NCBI GenBank assembly: GCA_024752435.1
Contig: CP103035.1
Span: 1,984,001 to 2,048,000, forward strand
From: Allantophomopsis cytisporea
Lineage: Eukaryota; Ascomycota; Leotiomycetes; Phacidiales; Phacidiaceae
DNA: 64,000 nt
Direction: 5' to 3'
Every line of letters begins with the position of its first letter. The stretch's first letter is position 1. Shown piece by piece: positions 9,820 through 20,713 of the stretch. The translations under genes were made by a program, and so were the position numbers. Under the pieces are notes generated by a model. It did no database searches. It was not told the DNA's origin and saw only the letters and a program-made list of their open reading frames with translations.

Positions 9820-11846
9820 TCATGATACGCGTGTACAAAGCAGGCTCTCTTGTAAAACACTGAGGCCCATCTTTTCTTCTGTGCCCTTAGAGCCAAGTGC
9901 GGCATCTGCAGTGCAGTCTTGGAATAGCATGTTCTTCTCAACGCCCTTGCCTTTTGAGTTGTGTTGACTGCCTCCACTATCAGAACCCCATCTCGCCAGC
10001 CCAGATAACCGGATGGTAGGATCAAAACTAATAAAGACCATGGGATGTGGGCCGTGCCTACTGTTTGTGATGTATACTACTGAACGATTGTCTGCTACGC
10101 CTTCCACATCGCCTTGGTTGTCATCAGGGTTGAGGATCTCGAAGAGCAGTGCAGAAGCTGGTGATTCAGGGGCCACATCTCGATGTGCTTCGAAGTGTAA
10201 GTTTCGTTGAGACCTGGACATGGATTTCCAGTTTCAGGGTGGATCATGGTATCTTTCACTTGACCTTCTCTTGGATGTCCAGCACCATAACGCTTGGGAG
10301 CGTCTAAAGTTCTGCTCCCAATCCGCAGACGAAGACGCGGTTTCTCTCGCCAGTCATCGGGTGCTGGGTCGTCAACAAGGTCTAAGAATGCATTTGCCGA
10401 GCAATTGTAACTCTTGATTTTTGTCTTTGGATATGTAAATGCGCGAGATGAGGACGTAACCCCGCCATCTTCTTCGTGCATGTTACGAGGGAAGCGAGGA
10501 GGAGGCTCTCCGCTGCGGCTTATTGTTGTCACTAAGGACTCGCACCAGCGGATCGTTGGTCTGCAATGCTTGCAAATAGTTCGAGCTAGAGCGTAATGAC
10601 ACAACGCTTATGTTCTGGAATTCTTGATGTGTAGGAAACACTAGCGCTGTGCGATAATATGTGCGTTGACTTCTACTAGCGTCATCCTTCCATTCTCTGC
10701 GTGCTTCGATAATAACCAGTCCACCGTTCTCCTCGTCGACTTCAAGCTCTAGAATCGTCCAGCGATCATCGATTGGTCCTTCTTTATGCTGTCTCCTCCA
10801 CATAGAATGGGTCTCAGTGTTCTCCAGAGAGTCCAGGCAAGGAGACTCGAGTGGGAATCGACAGCAGTGGTAAAAGGAGGTCCAACTTATCTCCTCTACT
10901 TCAAAGGACGTTTGATTTGAAAGTGCATAGAAATTATCATCATAGATCTCAAAACAGACTGTAGAGGCTATATCTGAGCCAACTGTCCACGGTAATTGGA
11001 AAGAGGCTGTTGTCATCCACTGCTTAGTTTCAAAGTGAAACCCGTGGATTTCCCATCGTCGATGATCATCATCACCAATTGCTGAATGAGTGCCATAGAA
11101 TAAGAAGCGATCGGTATGGCGCACAAATATCTTTTCGATAGACTGTAGTTTGTGCTTAAGGAGTATTTTCCTTGATCGCATACTGATGGCAAGCAGCCAG
11201 CCTGTCTCAAGATCCGGCGACTTGTAGATACAAGAAACAACGCTATCTTTGAAGTATAGAACCTCAAACGTATCATTTTGACAAGAGTCTTGAAGCTCTT
11301 GCGTATCATGTAATTGCCCACAAACAGGTTGATTTCGAAGGAGCGGTATGTTTATTACATCTTCTTCTTGTGAGGACCCGTGTAAGTCTAGGATGCGAAG
11401 TTGCTCATGTGAGGTGTAACACAAAACCCCATGATCATAGCGAAAAGAAGTAGCAGACCCCAAGGCTGCGATCGAATAAGGATTTGCACCTGCGAAGGCT
11501 TCTCGTCTTTTTACGAGTCTGCTCAAAGCTGCTGCATAGTTGCCATCCGACTTGGCATCCCGTGCTTCTTTACTGAATGGAGCTTTGTCCTAAGTTCGTC
11601 AGCGCTGGTCTTATCATGCCTGATCTGACTCTATCTACGGAGGCGACCGCGTAAAACTAAAGCCTTCAAGTGAAAATTATGGATTATTGATCTTACCTCA
11701 ATGATGACCCGACAAAACGAGTCGGAGGAATGGACTTCCAAGAGCACCTTACACGTTCTGCTAAGATTGATGACATCTTCAAAATTGATATAGTACACTA
11801 TATTTACGAAAAGCTCGTAAGGTATAGTTGTAAGATCTCGAGCCAT
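9820..11846 (-). pseudogene. F-box protein with C-terminal propeller-like region, two frameshifts
   Basis: Exon 1 (11846-11697) encodes an F-box: TTIPYELFVNIVYYI, DVINLSRTCK, so the family role would be substrate recognition in an SCF ubiquitin ligase. The intron 11696-11590 (GTAAGA...CTTAG) joins in frame to DKAPFSKEARDAKSDGNYAA, then LSRLVKRREAFA and a long C-terminal region (LCYTSHEQLRILDLHG, GWLLAISMRS). This matches a large fungal F-box family. The frame breaks near 10490 (continuing as FTYPKTKIKSYNCSANAFLD in another frame). It breaks again at a CCCC run near 10176, where one missing C turns the expected MWPPES into MWPLNH. After it the conserved tail (LFEILNPDDNQ, SVVYITNSRHG, MVFISFDPTIRLSGL) resumes. 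Two single-base shifts suggest a pseudogene; assembly error is the alternative. Confidence 0.7.
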
Positions 11847-12615
11847 CTGAATTCCAATAAAACTGTGTGAGAGGCGTTCTGTTCGGAAGATCAGAGCAAT
11901 ATGATAGCGGCATCAGGCTCGGAATGTTATAGGGAAAATCAAGCTTCTCATGACGCTAGAGATGAGTCGGAATACAATATATAGATGGCGATAGTAAAAC
12001 ATTCAATGACGACTCGGAGAGTTCGAACAGCCTTACCAAGAGATGGTATTAATATCATTCTATGATTAAGACCGGAACGGCGCATCATGCAGTGTGGCAA
12101 CACAGAGTACACACATTTCCATGCAGCGTGCCTTGTTGTGGATTGCATAAGATTCAACAGCGCGAGGCTGGCTTAATCGTTGACCCTCCGAACTTATCGC
12201 AGTAAAGCAGCTCTTTTCGCTTTGGGCTAGTATTGAAATGATAACTAGGGTGGCAGCTCAACATCACGGCATATACGAATTAGTGTTTAATCTGTTTTTC
12301 GGCATCTCCATAATCAAAGAATTGATGCCAGAACAATGGAGGCTGAAACTGGGAAATAAAGACGGCTTTGTATTGTGCTGTGACCTCTTAATAAATGCCT
12401 CAAATAGGACTAGCATCAGCAGTTGCAACTTTAACACAAAACTTGGTAATATCCGACCAAGAGTAATGACGCCTCCTGTTCTAGGAACACCGTCGCCGAT
12501 CTTAGCACAGACATAGGCCCTGAGAGTAGTCTGTGCAGTGGGAGCACCGTCGTCCTGGTAATCACTTTCTGCAGAGGGCCCTAGTACAAAGTACGGAGAG
12601 TTCTTCTTGTAGGCG
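11847..12615. other. Intergenic, no gene seen
   Basis: Upstream region of the F-box gene. Open frames on both strands (92 codons plus, 123 codons minus) overlap each other and show no supporting signals. Confidence 0.4.
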
Positions 12616-13128
12616 ATGCAGGGATACAACCTCAACGAGCAACGGAATGAATATGAGAGCGATGCGGGGATCTGCCTTCATCAGATTTACTGTACAAATA
12701 ACGCAGACTACGGAGCCTGGCCAGATTTTTCAGGACAAAGTTGTGACTGCACTGAGAGAAGAGTAAATTTTCTACGCGTTTCTACCTACAAGATCGGCGG
12801 GCCAGCCTCAAGCACAGTCTACACCTCTGTCCCGAATGATTTGGCCAGACGCTGTAACAAGAAGCAAAGGCGAAAGCCATCTGCTTCAATTCCCTGCAGC
12901 TCAGCAAGAATGCATGGGTGTAAACACATCCTCAGCACGTCTTTTTGCAATGTTTTCAGTACTATGGGCTTCTACATTCTCATCGGCAGTCCGTTTATCG
13001 ATGGGCCTACCCTCAGTCGCATTTTACCGGGCAAAGAGTTTGGTTTAGCGATGATTGCAAAAGCTTATACGTGTGACTTGTTCACAGAATTTTACAAATT
13101 TTCTGGACCTTGTATGTATACAGCTTGA
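12616..13128 (+). CDS. Cysteine-containing ORF, 170 aa, doubtful
   Basis: ATG at 12616 with an uninterrupted frame to 13128. The protein has about a dozen cysteines, including a CDC cluster, and no signal peptide at this start. An upstream exon supplying one would make it a secreted Cys-rich protein, but I find no convincing join. No family recognised. It may be a chance ORF; listed because nothing else accounts for this interval. Confidence 0.25.
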   Translation: MQGYNLNEQRNEYESDAGICLHQIYCTNNADYGAWPDFSGQSCDCTERRVNFLRVSTYKIGGPASSTVYTSVPNDLARRCNKKQRRKPSASIPCSSARMHGCKHILSTSFCNVFSTMGFYILIGSPFIDGPTLSRILPGKEFGLAMIAKAYTCDLFTEFYKFSGPCMYTA

Positions 13129-13321
13129 TATATAGGGCAGATCGGAGAAAACGAGTCAGATTAAGCACACGTTTAAAGTGAAAGATTAGCTAACGACTCC
13201 CACTTGGTTTCCAATGAGCAGCCTGCATGTCTGGCGTCTATACAGGTGGGGGACTGCGATGAAAGACTATCTTGTCCAGGTATCTTTGAAATGAGGTCGA
13301 AGAATTTCCGGCCACCAGGGT

Positions 13322-14655
13322 TTATACGTGATCGACGTTTAGACTTCCGGATTCTGTAGAGGTTCCCTTATCAATGGCATCCATAGGTGCCATTGGTAAG
13401 GCATAACCTTCTTTGCTCTTCTTCTCTATGAGATTCACACTCTCAAAAAGCGGGACAGTATTGACGTAGGCGCTCTGTATCTTACCCATAGAATCCCCTA
13501 ATGACTTCAAGGATTCTTCCATTTGACGCATGAACGTCATCATCACAATAGTCCGAGAATTGGAGAGTCGCCCAAGGAGAACCTGACTTGCAGCGAAGGA
13601 AAAAAAGGTGAGGTAAAATACCAAGTGTACCAGATTGTCTCCTACCACCATAGATCTTTCTACAAGATACTCCGATGTTTGGTATTTCTCCGTGGCCACC
13701 TCGAACTTAGCAAAGTCTTGAGTGGGATCAAGAGGCAAACCATTCCCTATCAACTGTGACAATGAATCTTTCCTTTCTAAAACTCAGTAACTTCTCGTCG
13801 TTTGACATGTAGGAAGGTGACATACACAACAGAATCTCTGACTCGCTTTGCTCGCACCCTCGTTTTCCGCTGCTCCAACAAATAACATACATTGCAATAT
13901 GTTGCAACAATGAAGATTGAACCAAATGCTCCAACACAGAGAGTGTACCCGCCAATTAGACTATACAAGTAAAGCATACTTGTTATGAGATCAAAACCCG
14001 TTGGGACAACAGAAAAAACAACTTCTTCGAAGCATATATCCAGAGATGAACCCTTATTGAATTCCGAGAGAAATTGTCCATCAGACCAATTTGTCTTTGG
14101 TTCATTCAAAATGATTGAGAATATATACAACATAGTTTTAGACTTGGCTTTCTGAGCAACGTTCAACCAAAGGAGCGGGCGAAAGAGTTTAACGATGTGG
14201 CCTTTTATATACTCGCAAAGAAATACCAAGGCTAATTGCCACAGCGGTACAGAATCAGCATTTGCTGATTCAGATTCTTGCAAGAGGAGCCCATAGAGGT
14301 ATGGGATTCCTATATAAAGTGACCTCTCTATGACAAGCAGGGTTGCGCAGAGGAAAAGAGCAATGCGCACACCATCTTCCTTTTCTGGCCAAGTGAACTT
14401 CCAGACAAGCTTGACCTTGTCGAAAGGCTGTGAAACTGGGTGGACGTATTGTACAGGATTTCGAGATTCGAAGGCACTGTAATGTGTGCTTTGCTTATGA
14501 ATTGGGAGTAATGGTGTCGATTCGCGCGGCTTTTCGAGTTTCTTAACCTGAGAGAGTATAGAAGCGGAGATAGAAAACAAAATTGCTTTGAACTGCGGAA
14601 GCAACTATTAGTTCGATGCCTTTTGACTAAGAAAGAAATCTTACTCCTTCCATAA
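13322..14655 (-). pseudogene. Hmt1/ABCB-type ABC half-transporter lacking its ATPase domain
   Basis: Minus-strand frames give a transporter membrane domain: KVKLVWKFTWPEKEDGVRIA, a helix with ERSLYIGIPYLYGLL, LSEFNKGSSLDICFEEVVFS, then a two-helix block ending VCYLLEQRKTRVRAKR. After a frame break (13777-13760, possibly around an intron GTATGT...TTTTAG) it resumes as KFEVATEKYQTSEYLVERS, a helix, and MGKIQSAYVNTVPLFESVNL. That order is the transmembrane domain of fungal heavy-metal-tolerance/ABCB half-transporters (vacuolar or mitochondrial membrane). The nucleotide-binding domain that must follow (Walker A, LSGGQ, Walker B, about 250 residues) is missing: a stop comes at 13322 and no ATPase motif lies downstream. 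A first coding bit may start at ATG 14655 with an intron ending CCGCAG. Truncated pseudogene. Confidence 0.65.
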
Positions 14656-15636
14656 TTTGTTGCATATAAGGTTGTTATGAGAGTGCCTTGTGAAGGTATC
14701 GTAATTAAGAAAGATTGGTGGAGGCATTAACAGTAAAGTCTTCTTGAGTTATCTCCAATTCTGTGAGTTCCGCATTGTATATAATCTTAGGTAAACTTAT
14801 ATGGCGTGTGTGTAAGCTAAGTTGTGCATGTCTCCTTGTCCAGACCAAGGTGGAACCTTGTAACCCAACGGCTTAAAATAGTACCGATAACCAGAATGAG
14901 AAGGTCTTTGACTCCTACACCGTACATCTTACATCTTGCACGTTACTGATTGCTAATGTTGACTATCTAAGATTCATTCTACATGTTATCATAGTACTTT
15001 GATAAGGGACATCTAAAAATCATGCATATTCTATGATTCCATTCATAGAACTAAAGGCTGATATTCTATCGAAATGACGAGACTTCATTAGATACTTCTC
15101 TCTATTCTTCTTCCTGTCTGATTCCAATTGACTTGGATACATGTTGTTTGTTGCCCCTCCATCCGATGAGGGTCGTCTCTGATACATTGCTCCCATTTTG
15201 TGTCTATCCGGTTGAAGTATGACATGTTGTTATGGACTTTGAAGTCGATATATCTCAATCTATCGAGCGTTTTCTGTCGCTTCCTACGGCAGAACGGCAT
15301 TATATAACGACCTTACTCACTCTATGACCTCCGAATAGATTGTGTCTGACTGATATAGGCTTGCAATGATCGCAAATATAAAGAATACTACACTCCCCTG
15401 CGATCGATGCTATACGCCTGGCAATGAATGGGCTCACCTGTAATGAATGAAGAACAGAACAGTAAGTTGCAGTGTGTAGAGAAACTTGTCGCTGAGAATC
15501 GTGTTGACTTGAAGACATATGCTGGGCTTTATGAGTTACAGTGCCTAAGTTGCTTCTTGCAGTATTATTTGTAGATAGGGATTGTTAGTCAGACTGAAAG
15601 TAATCCCAGTGCCTCTCTACGAAATTGTGTTGATGG
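14656..15636. other. Gene-poor stretch
   Basis: Two short minus-strand frames (15088-15300, 15300-15518) lie here in the same direction as the gene to the right, but I cannot connect them by introns. Otherwise AT-rich with no features seen. Confidence 0.35.
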
Positions 15637-16480
15637 TTATTGTGTTTTCTTCAGTACTAGTACGTACCGGCGGAAGTCGAAATAGCGGCCTCTCTGAATT
15701 GGAAGACATCGTCTTGTGGAGTGCGTGACGACTGAAATGAGGATATAGCTAAAGAAGTCGGGTTTAGCAATGGTGGATTTTGTGATTCTCATTTCCATGC
15801 CCCCGTGAATTTCGTCGATCGAGATATATGCCACTTCCGCTATTTCTGGAACCTCCGATGCTTGAACCTGACTGTTAAGACGTTGTGCATAAGGTCTATC
15901 ACCTCTGGTGATGCAAAGCACGCACGACATCAGAAGTAAACCCATGTTTAGAGATAAATCCTGTACCTCAAGGTACAGAGTATACCATGCCCAATTCCCC
16001 CCGAACCATAAATACTTGTAATATTACCCTCACTGCTCCATTCCGTATAAAACTCCGGTTCATTCTTTATCTTGCACCCTACGAGCTGAAATACACAAAA
16101 TGTGTGAATACAATGAAGTCCACTATCGATGTAAACATACTCAGTATCTTGTCCGGTCTCTATGCGATACATACTACAGAACTTGGAAGAGGTGTCCTAC
16201 TGTTGTAGTAGAGATCAAGCACAAGTAGGGATTGCTTTGTTCCACCAGAAATGATGGTTGAAAAAAGAACGCGCTGATCATGTAATAGGGCAGGGGAAAA
16301 TTGTGGTGCGGTTCGTACCTCGAGTAAGGCTGGATCTCTATCTAAAACTTTTGCAGGCAATTGCCGGAAACCCCCCACAGAGCCAAGTTGGATTGGAAGA
16401 TTTGGAGCAGAAGAAAGGAGGATTTGATTTTCGTCGACGTCTTGCACACACGAAGAAATGTATAAAATATTCCGTCCCAA
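15637..16480 (-). CDS. Hypothetical protein, at least three exons
   Basis: Three exons join without breaking frame. The first (ending at 16175) has ILLSSAPNLPIQLGSVGGF and KQSLLVLDLYYN. Its intron runs 16174-16086 (GTATGT...TTTCAG). Exon 16085-15967 has KIKNEPEFYTEWSSEGNITS. The next intron is 15966-15905 (GTACAG...CACCAG), and the last exon, 15904-15637, has EIAEVAYISIDEIHGGMEMR and ends in a basic tail. The phases agree, which is the main support. The upstream end is unresolved: the open frame begins at a TTG after a stop, so at least one more 5' exon is expected. No domain recognised. Confidence 0.45.
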
Positions 16481-17065
16481 ATACCAATAAAGTTATTCCA
16501 ATGATGGTTCATATGTTAGCTGTCTCCCTAGAATTTTTATCTGCCCCATCTTCTACTATTTTCCTAATATCTTCGAACCCTCCTACAACATCTAGATCTA
16601 GGCAGGAAGTCTGCAACCGCATAACAGGGTGCTTATCGCCAACTGGTTATGCGGGGAAAACCAGACAGGACTAGCAAGCTAGTACATATCTCCTCATTCG
16701 TATGCAGCTAAAATCTGGCAAGATTTCAGATCCCTACGAACGCCTCGCGTGTATGCAGCTTATTGTCGCAAAATAAATACATCAACGCTCCTGAAGCGTG
16801 TGATAATGCAGAGACACGTACATGTCAGTGGAATTAGATTAATGATCAAGGTGGAGCGATGATGTGGGAAGTCGCGTTAGCGTAAGCGAGCGAAGTATGC
16901 AAGAGCAGGGGCAGTGGTGTGAAATAGTGATTGCTCATTGGCGAACATGTATGTCAGAGTAGGGGCAATGGTGTGGAAAACCGAGTCTGATTTTCGTCAG
17001 CGAGTATGTGAAGGCTAAATGAAATCTAATTCGGACGTCATGTCAAGTAATGGCTCACAGCGAAA
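16481..17065. other. Intergenic with a diverged direct repeat
   Basis: Two related blocks, AGAGCAGGGGCAGTGGTGTG near 16909 and AGAGTAGGGGCAATGGTGTG near 16955, differ by C-to-T/G-to-A type changes, as RIP would leave. This is the upstream region of the zinc-finger gene at 17066. Confidence 0.4.
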
Positions 17066-18938
17066 ATGAACGAATGTCCCGTTTCTTTATGCGGGCGAAC
17101 CTGGAAGAATCCTCGCGAACGTAATCGGCATCTCACGAATAGCACAGACCCAAGACATATCGAAGAAGCAATGAAGCTGAGGACATGCGGCGTATGTAAT
17201 AAAATCTGGCCAAGTACCCAAGCTTGCTCCCTTCATAGGCGGAAAGCACACACGCCATTACAATCGAACGAAGTACTTGAGCTATCCCGAATCAAAGATA
17301 ACTTCAATACCCTGTCACCCTCTACAGTAGCACTCTTGACCTTCCTTTGTGTGTTGAAACCATATGATATCCCTGAGATTTTGTTCCATCGGATACGTCC
17401 GGCACGTTCTTATTGGGACTCCAATGGTGAAATCAACCAGATGACTCACTGTGTGACTGGCAAGATCATTGATAGTCTTCTTAATCCACGTCAATTAGAG
17501 AACAGTCTTTCAGAACTTCAAAACCTCGGCTTTCTCAAGACACAATGTGGCTCATCAGGCTCGAGGACATTCTCAGTTGCGCCTTATGCTCTGGACTGTA
17601 CGCGAGACATGATATCAGTGGACATGGGATGGTTTTGCCTTATTCTTATAAGCCATGCGTTCCCTGGGACATGCAGAGAGACGGGGTGCGTATTCAGGCA
17701 GCTTTGTAGGGAAATGCTGATTAGTGTCTTACAGATTTGGAGATCTGGGACGGGCACTTATATCGCAGTTCGAGCATTGCATTGCTCGAGTCCGAGACCT
17801 CGGGGTCAAATTGTATGAATATCCTGCAGTAACCTACAGCATACTGTTGACTTTGCTTATGTCTTCCAAATTTCTCAACCGAGATTGGAAACTGCATGTT
17901 CTCAGTCTGGTCACGGGATTATCACAAGCTGTGAGAAATGAAGAGGAAAGAACATACCTACAGATGTTTGCTAGTCAACGACGTAGGGAAATTTCTCGTC
18001 AGACTTCCAACATAGTTATCAAGAGCTGGTGCGAGCAGAAGCTCCCGACAAGCCCGAGGGTCAACGCTCTTTACGGAGAATTTCTACGATCTAACGCGCA
18101 AGACCTGATTATGCAGGAGGATTGTGATCTTGATGGCGCCCTCAAGGTACTAGATCAGTTTCAACCTTTCCATCAACAGTACACCGCGATTGAGAGGGAG
18201 GAACGATGCCATCATGATTTCGTAAGAGCAAAGATTTGTCGATGGAAAGGTGAATTCAGGAAAGCAAGCGACATGCTCTATGACCTGCTGCTTCTTCATC
18301 CAACGATATTTGATGCGACCGGCTGCAATATTAGGGGCCATCTCGTAGGGACGCTTTGTGAGCAACAGAATCTTCCTTTCGCGGAAACAATCGCTCGTCA
18401 GGGAGTACATGGCTATAGCCTTCGGCCGAAGCTAGCCTTCCAAGAACAAGGGCCCAAGCTACTCGGAAACCTCAAACTTTCACTTGCGGAAGTCCTTGTC
18501 TACTATGCTCTCATCGAATACTTTGCAACTTCTCGAATCTCTAAGGATGCGGCATCAAGACTGACAGAGTCTGCATTGATATTCAATGAGCTGAGAGGGG
18601 AATTTGGAATCACTTGGGGCTCTAAGATGAACGAACTGCGAGTTTGTGTTGGAAGAGCCTTGATTGCACATCTTACGGGTATGAGCGAGGCATATGAGCG
18701 ATGGGAAGAGGTCTGTGGGGCTGCGGCTGCTTGTGGGAATCAAATAACAAGCTTCATTCCCATGGTTGCTGAATATTCCAAGTGTGATATCAAGTTCAAG
18801 CTTGGATTTGAAGAAGAGGCATGGAGGTTCCGAGCACTAGCTACCTCTCGGTATATTGGGATAGGCAGGGAATATTGGTGGACAGGTATCGGCACGATTT
18901 GGTTTGATATACTGAAAATCGATGACATTAGAAAGTAG
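17066..18938 (+). CDS. C2H2-type zinc finger protein with helical-repeat C-terminus, 607 aa
   Basis: Two exons: 17066-17685 and 17735-18938, intron 17686-17734 (GTGCGT, branch TGCTGAT, CTTACAG), phase 2, giving the continuous join GFGDLGRALISQFEHC. The N-terminus has two finger-like units: C4, C9, H22 (atypical spacing) and C41-x2-C44-x12-H57-x4-H62 (classical C2H2). Residues about 70-200 are helical. The C-terminal 350 residues are alternating amphipathic helices (DGALKVLDQFQPFHQQYTAI, KASDMLYDLLLLHP) in a TPR-like layout. It looks like a nuclear or cytosolic scaffold or regulator that may bind nucleic acid through the fingers; function unknown. The frame is clean with normal introns, so it is probably active. 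It ends 76 bp from the convergent coq4. Confidence 0.75.
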
Positions 18939-19013
18939 TTTCAATCTTATCAGTTCATCATGAATAATGCCTGCACGTACTATGTAGCAGTTATTGAGAA
19001 TCTGGCACAAGGA

Positions 19014-19976
19014 CTACTTTACTTGATCAATGGCCTTTTCGATTTCCGCATCCCTTTGAGCTTTCCTCCTCCTCCTCTCCTCCTTTCTGATTTCACGCAA
19101 GTCAGGGGGTTTCTCGATTTCCAATCGTGCGAGGAGTACATCTATATCAGTCGCCAATTCTCGCTCCCAATGAACATTTATCAGTGGTTTACAACTCGTG
19201 CCTACCCTCCAGGCCCAAGGTAAATACAATGTGAAGAATCGATGTCTTTCCTCCTGCTTCAGCCTTGTGACGGCAAACAAGCTCAACGCAGGCATGGGTA
19301 GGCCAGTGTTTGCAAATTCGAATGCCTTCAGGGCGACTTCCCCTTCTACCATAGAGGAAGGAATACCAAGTACTGAATGATAGAAGTCGTGCGATTCGCG
19401 ATATCTCTGCATTACATACGCGCATTCCTCATCGTCAATATACTGAACGCTGTCCCGATCATCTGGGGACATCCCGTGAGCATTCGACCATTCAGCATAT
19501 GTTCTTCCAACAGTATTTTTCGGAAGACTTTGCAAATCGGCTAGGGACAGTGTTTGAGATGTGATTCGCGGTCGATCTCGTAGTATTCGGCGTCCATCTG
19601 CATCACTAAGCATTTGATCTCGAAGGCGGCCGATAAAGGGCCCGGCAGTGACTTCGCCTAGAGCAGCCACAAGATCTACTTTTGTCAGCCATTGAATTCG
19701 CATAACGTCTGTTCACTCACCTCCTCGTCGTGGATTGGCATAGGCGCCAATGGCTGAGCCAATAGTGAGGGCGACCTTTTCGACCGATGTGAGAGGAACG
19801 TGACCCTCATACTTCGGTGGTGGTCTATTCAACACAGAGAATGGCTTGGAAACCGTCGGTAACAATCTCGAGCTAAATATTAAGCTAGGATCGAGGCTTC
19901 TCGTCGCAGCTAAAATGAGTGACGTATAGCGTCTCCCAGTTGGTCGAAGAATTTGTGGCATGGTTGCTAAATGCAC
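19014..19976 (-). CDS. coq4: Ubiquinone biosynthesis protein COQ4 homologue, mitochondrial
   Basis: Two exons, 19976-19721 and 19675-19014, intron 19720-19676 (GTGAGT...AAAGTAG), 305 aa, the usual length for COQ4. The N-terminus (about 30 residues rich in R, S, T, no acid until later) looks like a mitochondrial presequence. The join reads NPRRGDLVAALGEVTAGPF, then RILRDRPRITSQTLSLADL and the signature HDFYHSVLGIPSSMVEGEV, a family metal-binding HDxxH motif followed by Glu. The C-terminus is a charged helical extension (EIRKEERRRRKAQRDAE). COQ4 sits on the matrix face of the inner membrane, organises the coenzyme Q synthome and has been tied to removal of the ring carboxyl group. It is the one clear housekeeping gene here. 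Confidence 0.93.
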
Positions 19977-20713
19977 AGTCTCATAGAATGAACGCCTTCA
20001 ACAACCGAGTCTGGACTTGCCGTGGTATGTGAAAAGTAGATGGGTTAGATCAGCCAACGAAGGTGTCAAACTGAACCATCAAGTCGCGAGTTGTTGATAA
20101 TCGGGAGAACTCCCAGTCTGCCTACCGGTCGTGACAGCTTAGCGGCTACAACAGTGGTCCGTGCTCCTGGAACGCGACTCCGGAATGAAGCGTAGGATAG
20201 CGTATATAGAATGTGATTGAACCAACTAATTCTACTACCTTCATAATGCCTCCATCTCCGTCTGCTGGATTTTCCCATAGACTCCGCCATGCCGCCGCTT
20301 TCCGGAGAGACGATCCTAAGATCTCTACAGCCCAGATTGCAAAGAATCCCGGAGTTGGATGCTCAACTTTACGGACCTGTTAGAGATCCAGAATGAGGGA
20401 TTCGCCGATGAGGTGGCGAAGAACAAGCCAATGAATATCAGAAGAGGCGGGTTGTATAGCATGTCGATGATCATATTCATACGAATTCCCAGAAACTCCC
20501 GTAATGGTGGAACAGGCGATACTAGGTATTATTGATTCAGCAAATCAGCTGGATCAACAACTGGCTCCGTAGCTAGTCCTCAACTACTCTACAGAAGGCT
20601 TAGGCCTTTATGCAATTTGCATTGGAGATCGCGAATGACCATATCTTTATATTGATACTACAACTACAGACCTATAAAAGCAGGCAACTAGATATTGAAA
20701 ATAAGGCTAATCT
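19977..20713. other. Intergenic, no supported gene
   Basis: Promoter side of coq4 and 3' flank of the patatin gene. One 74-codon minus-strand frame at 20066-20290 is basic at its start but has no other support. Confidence 0.4.
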
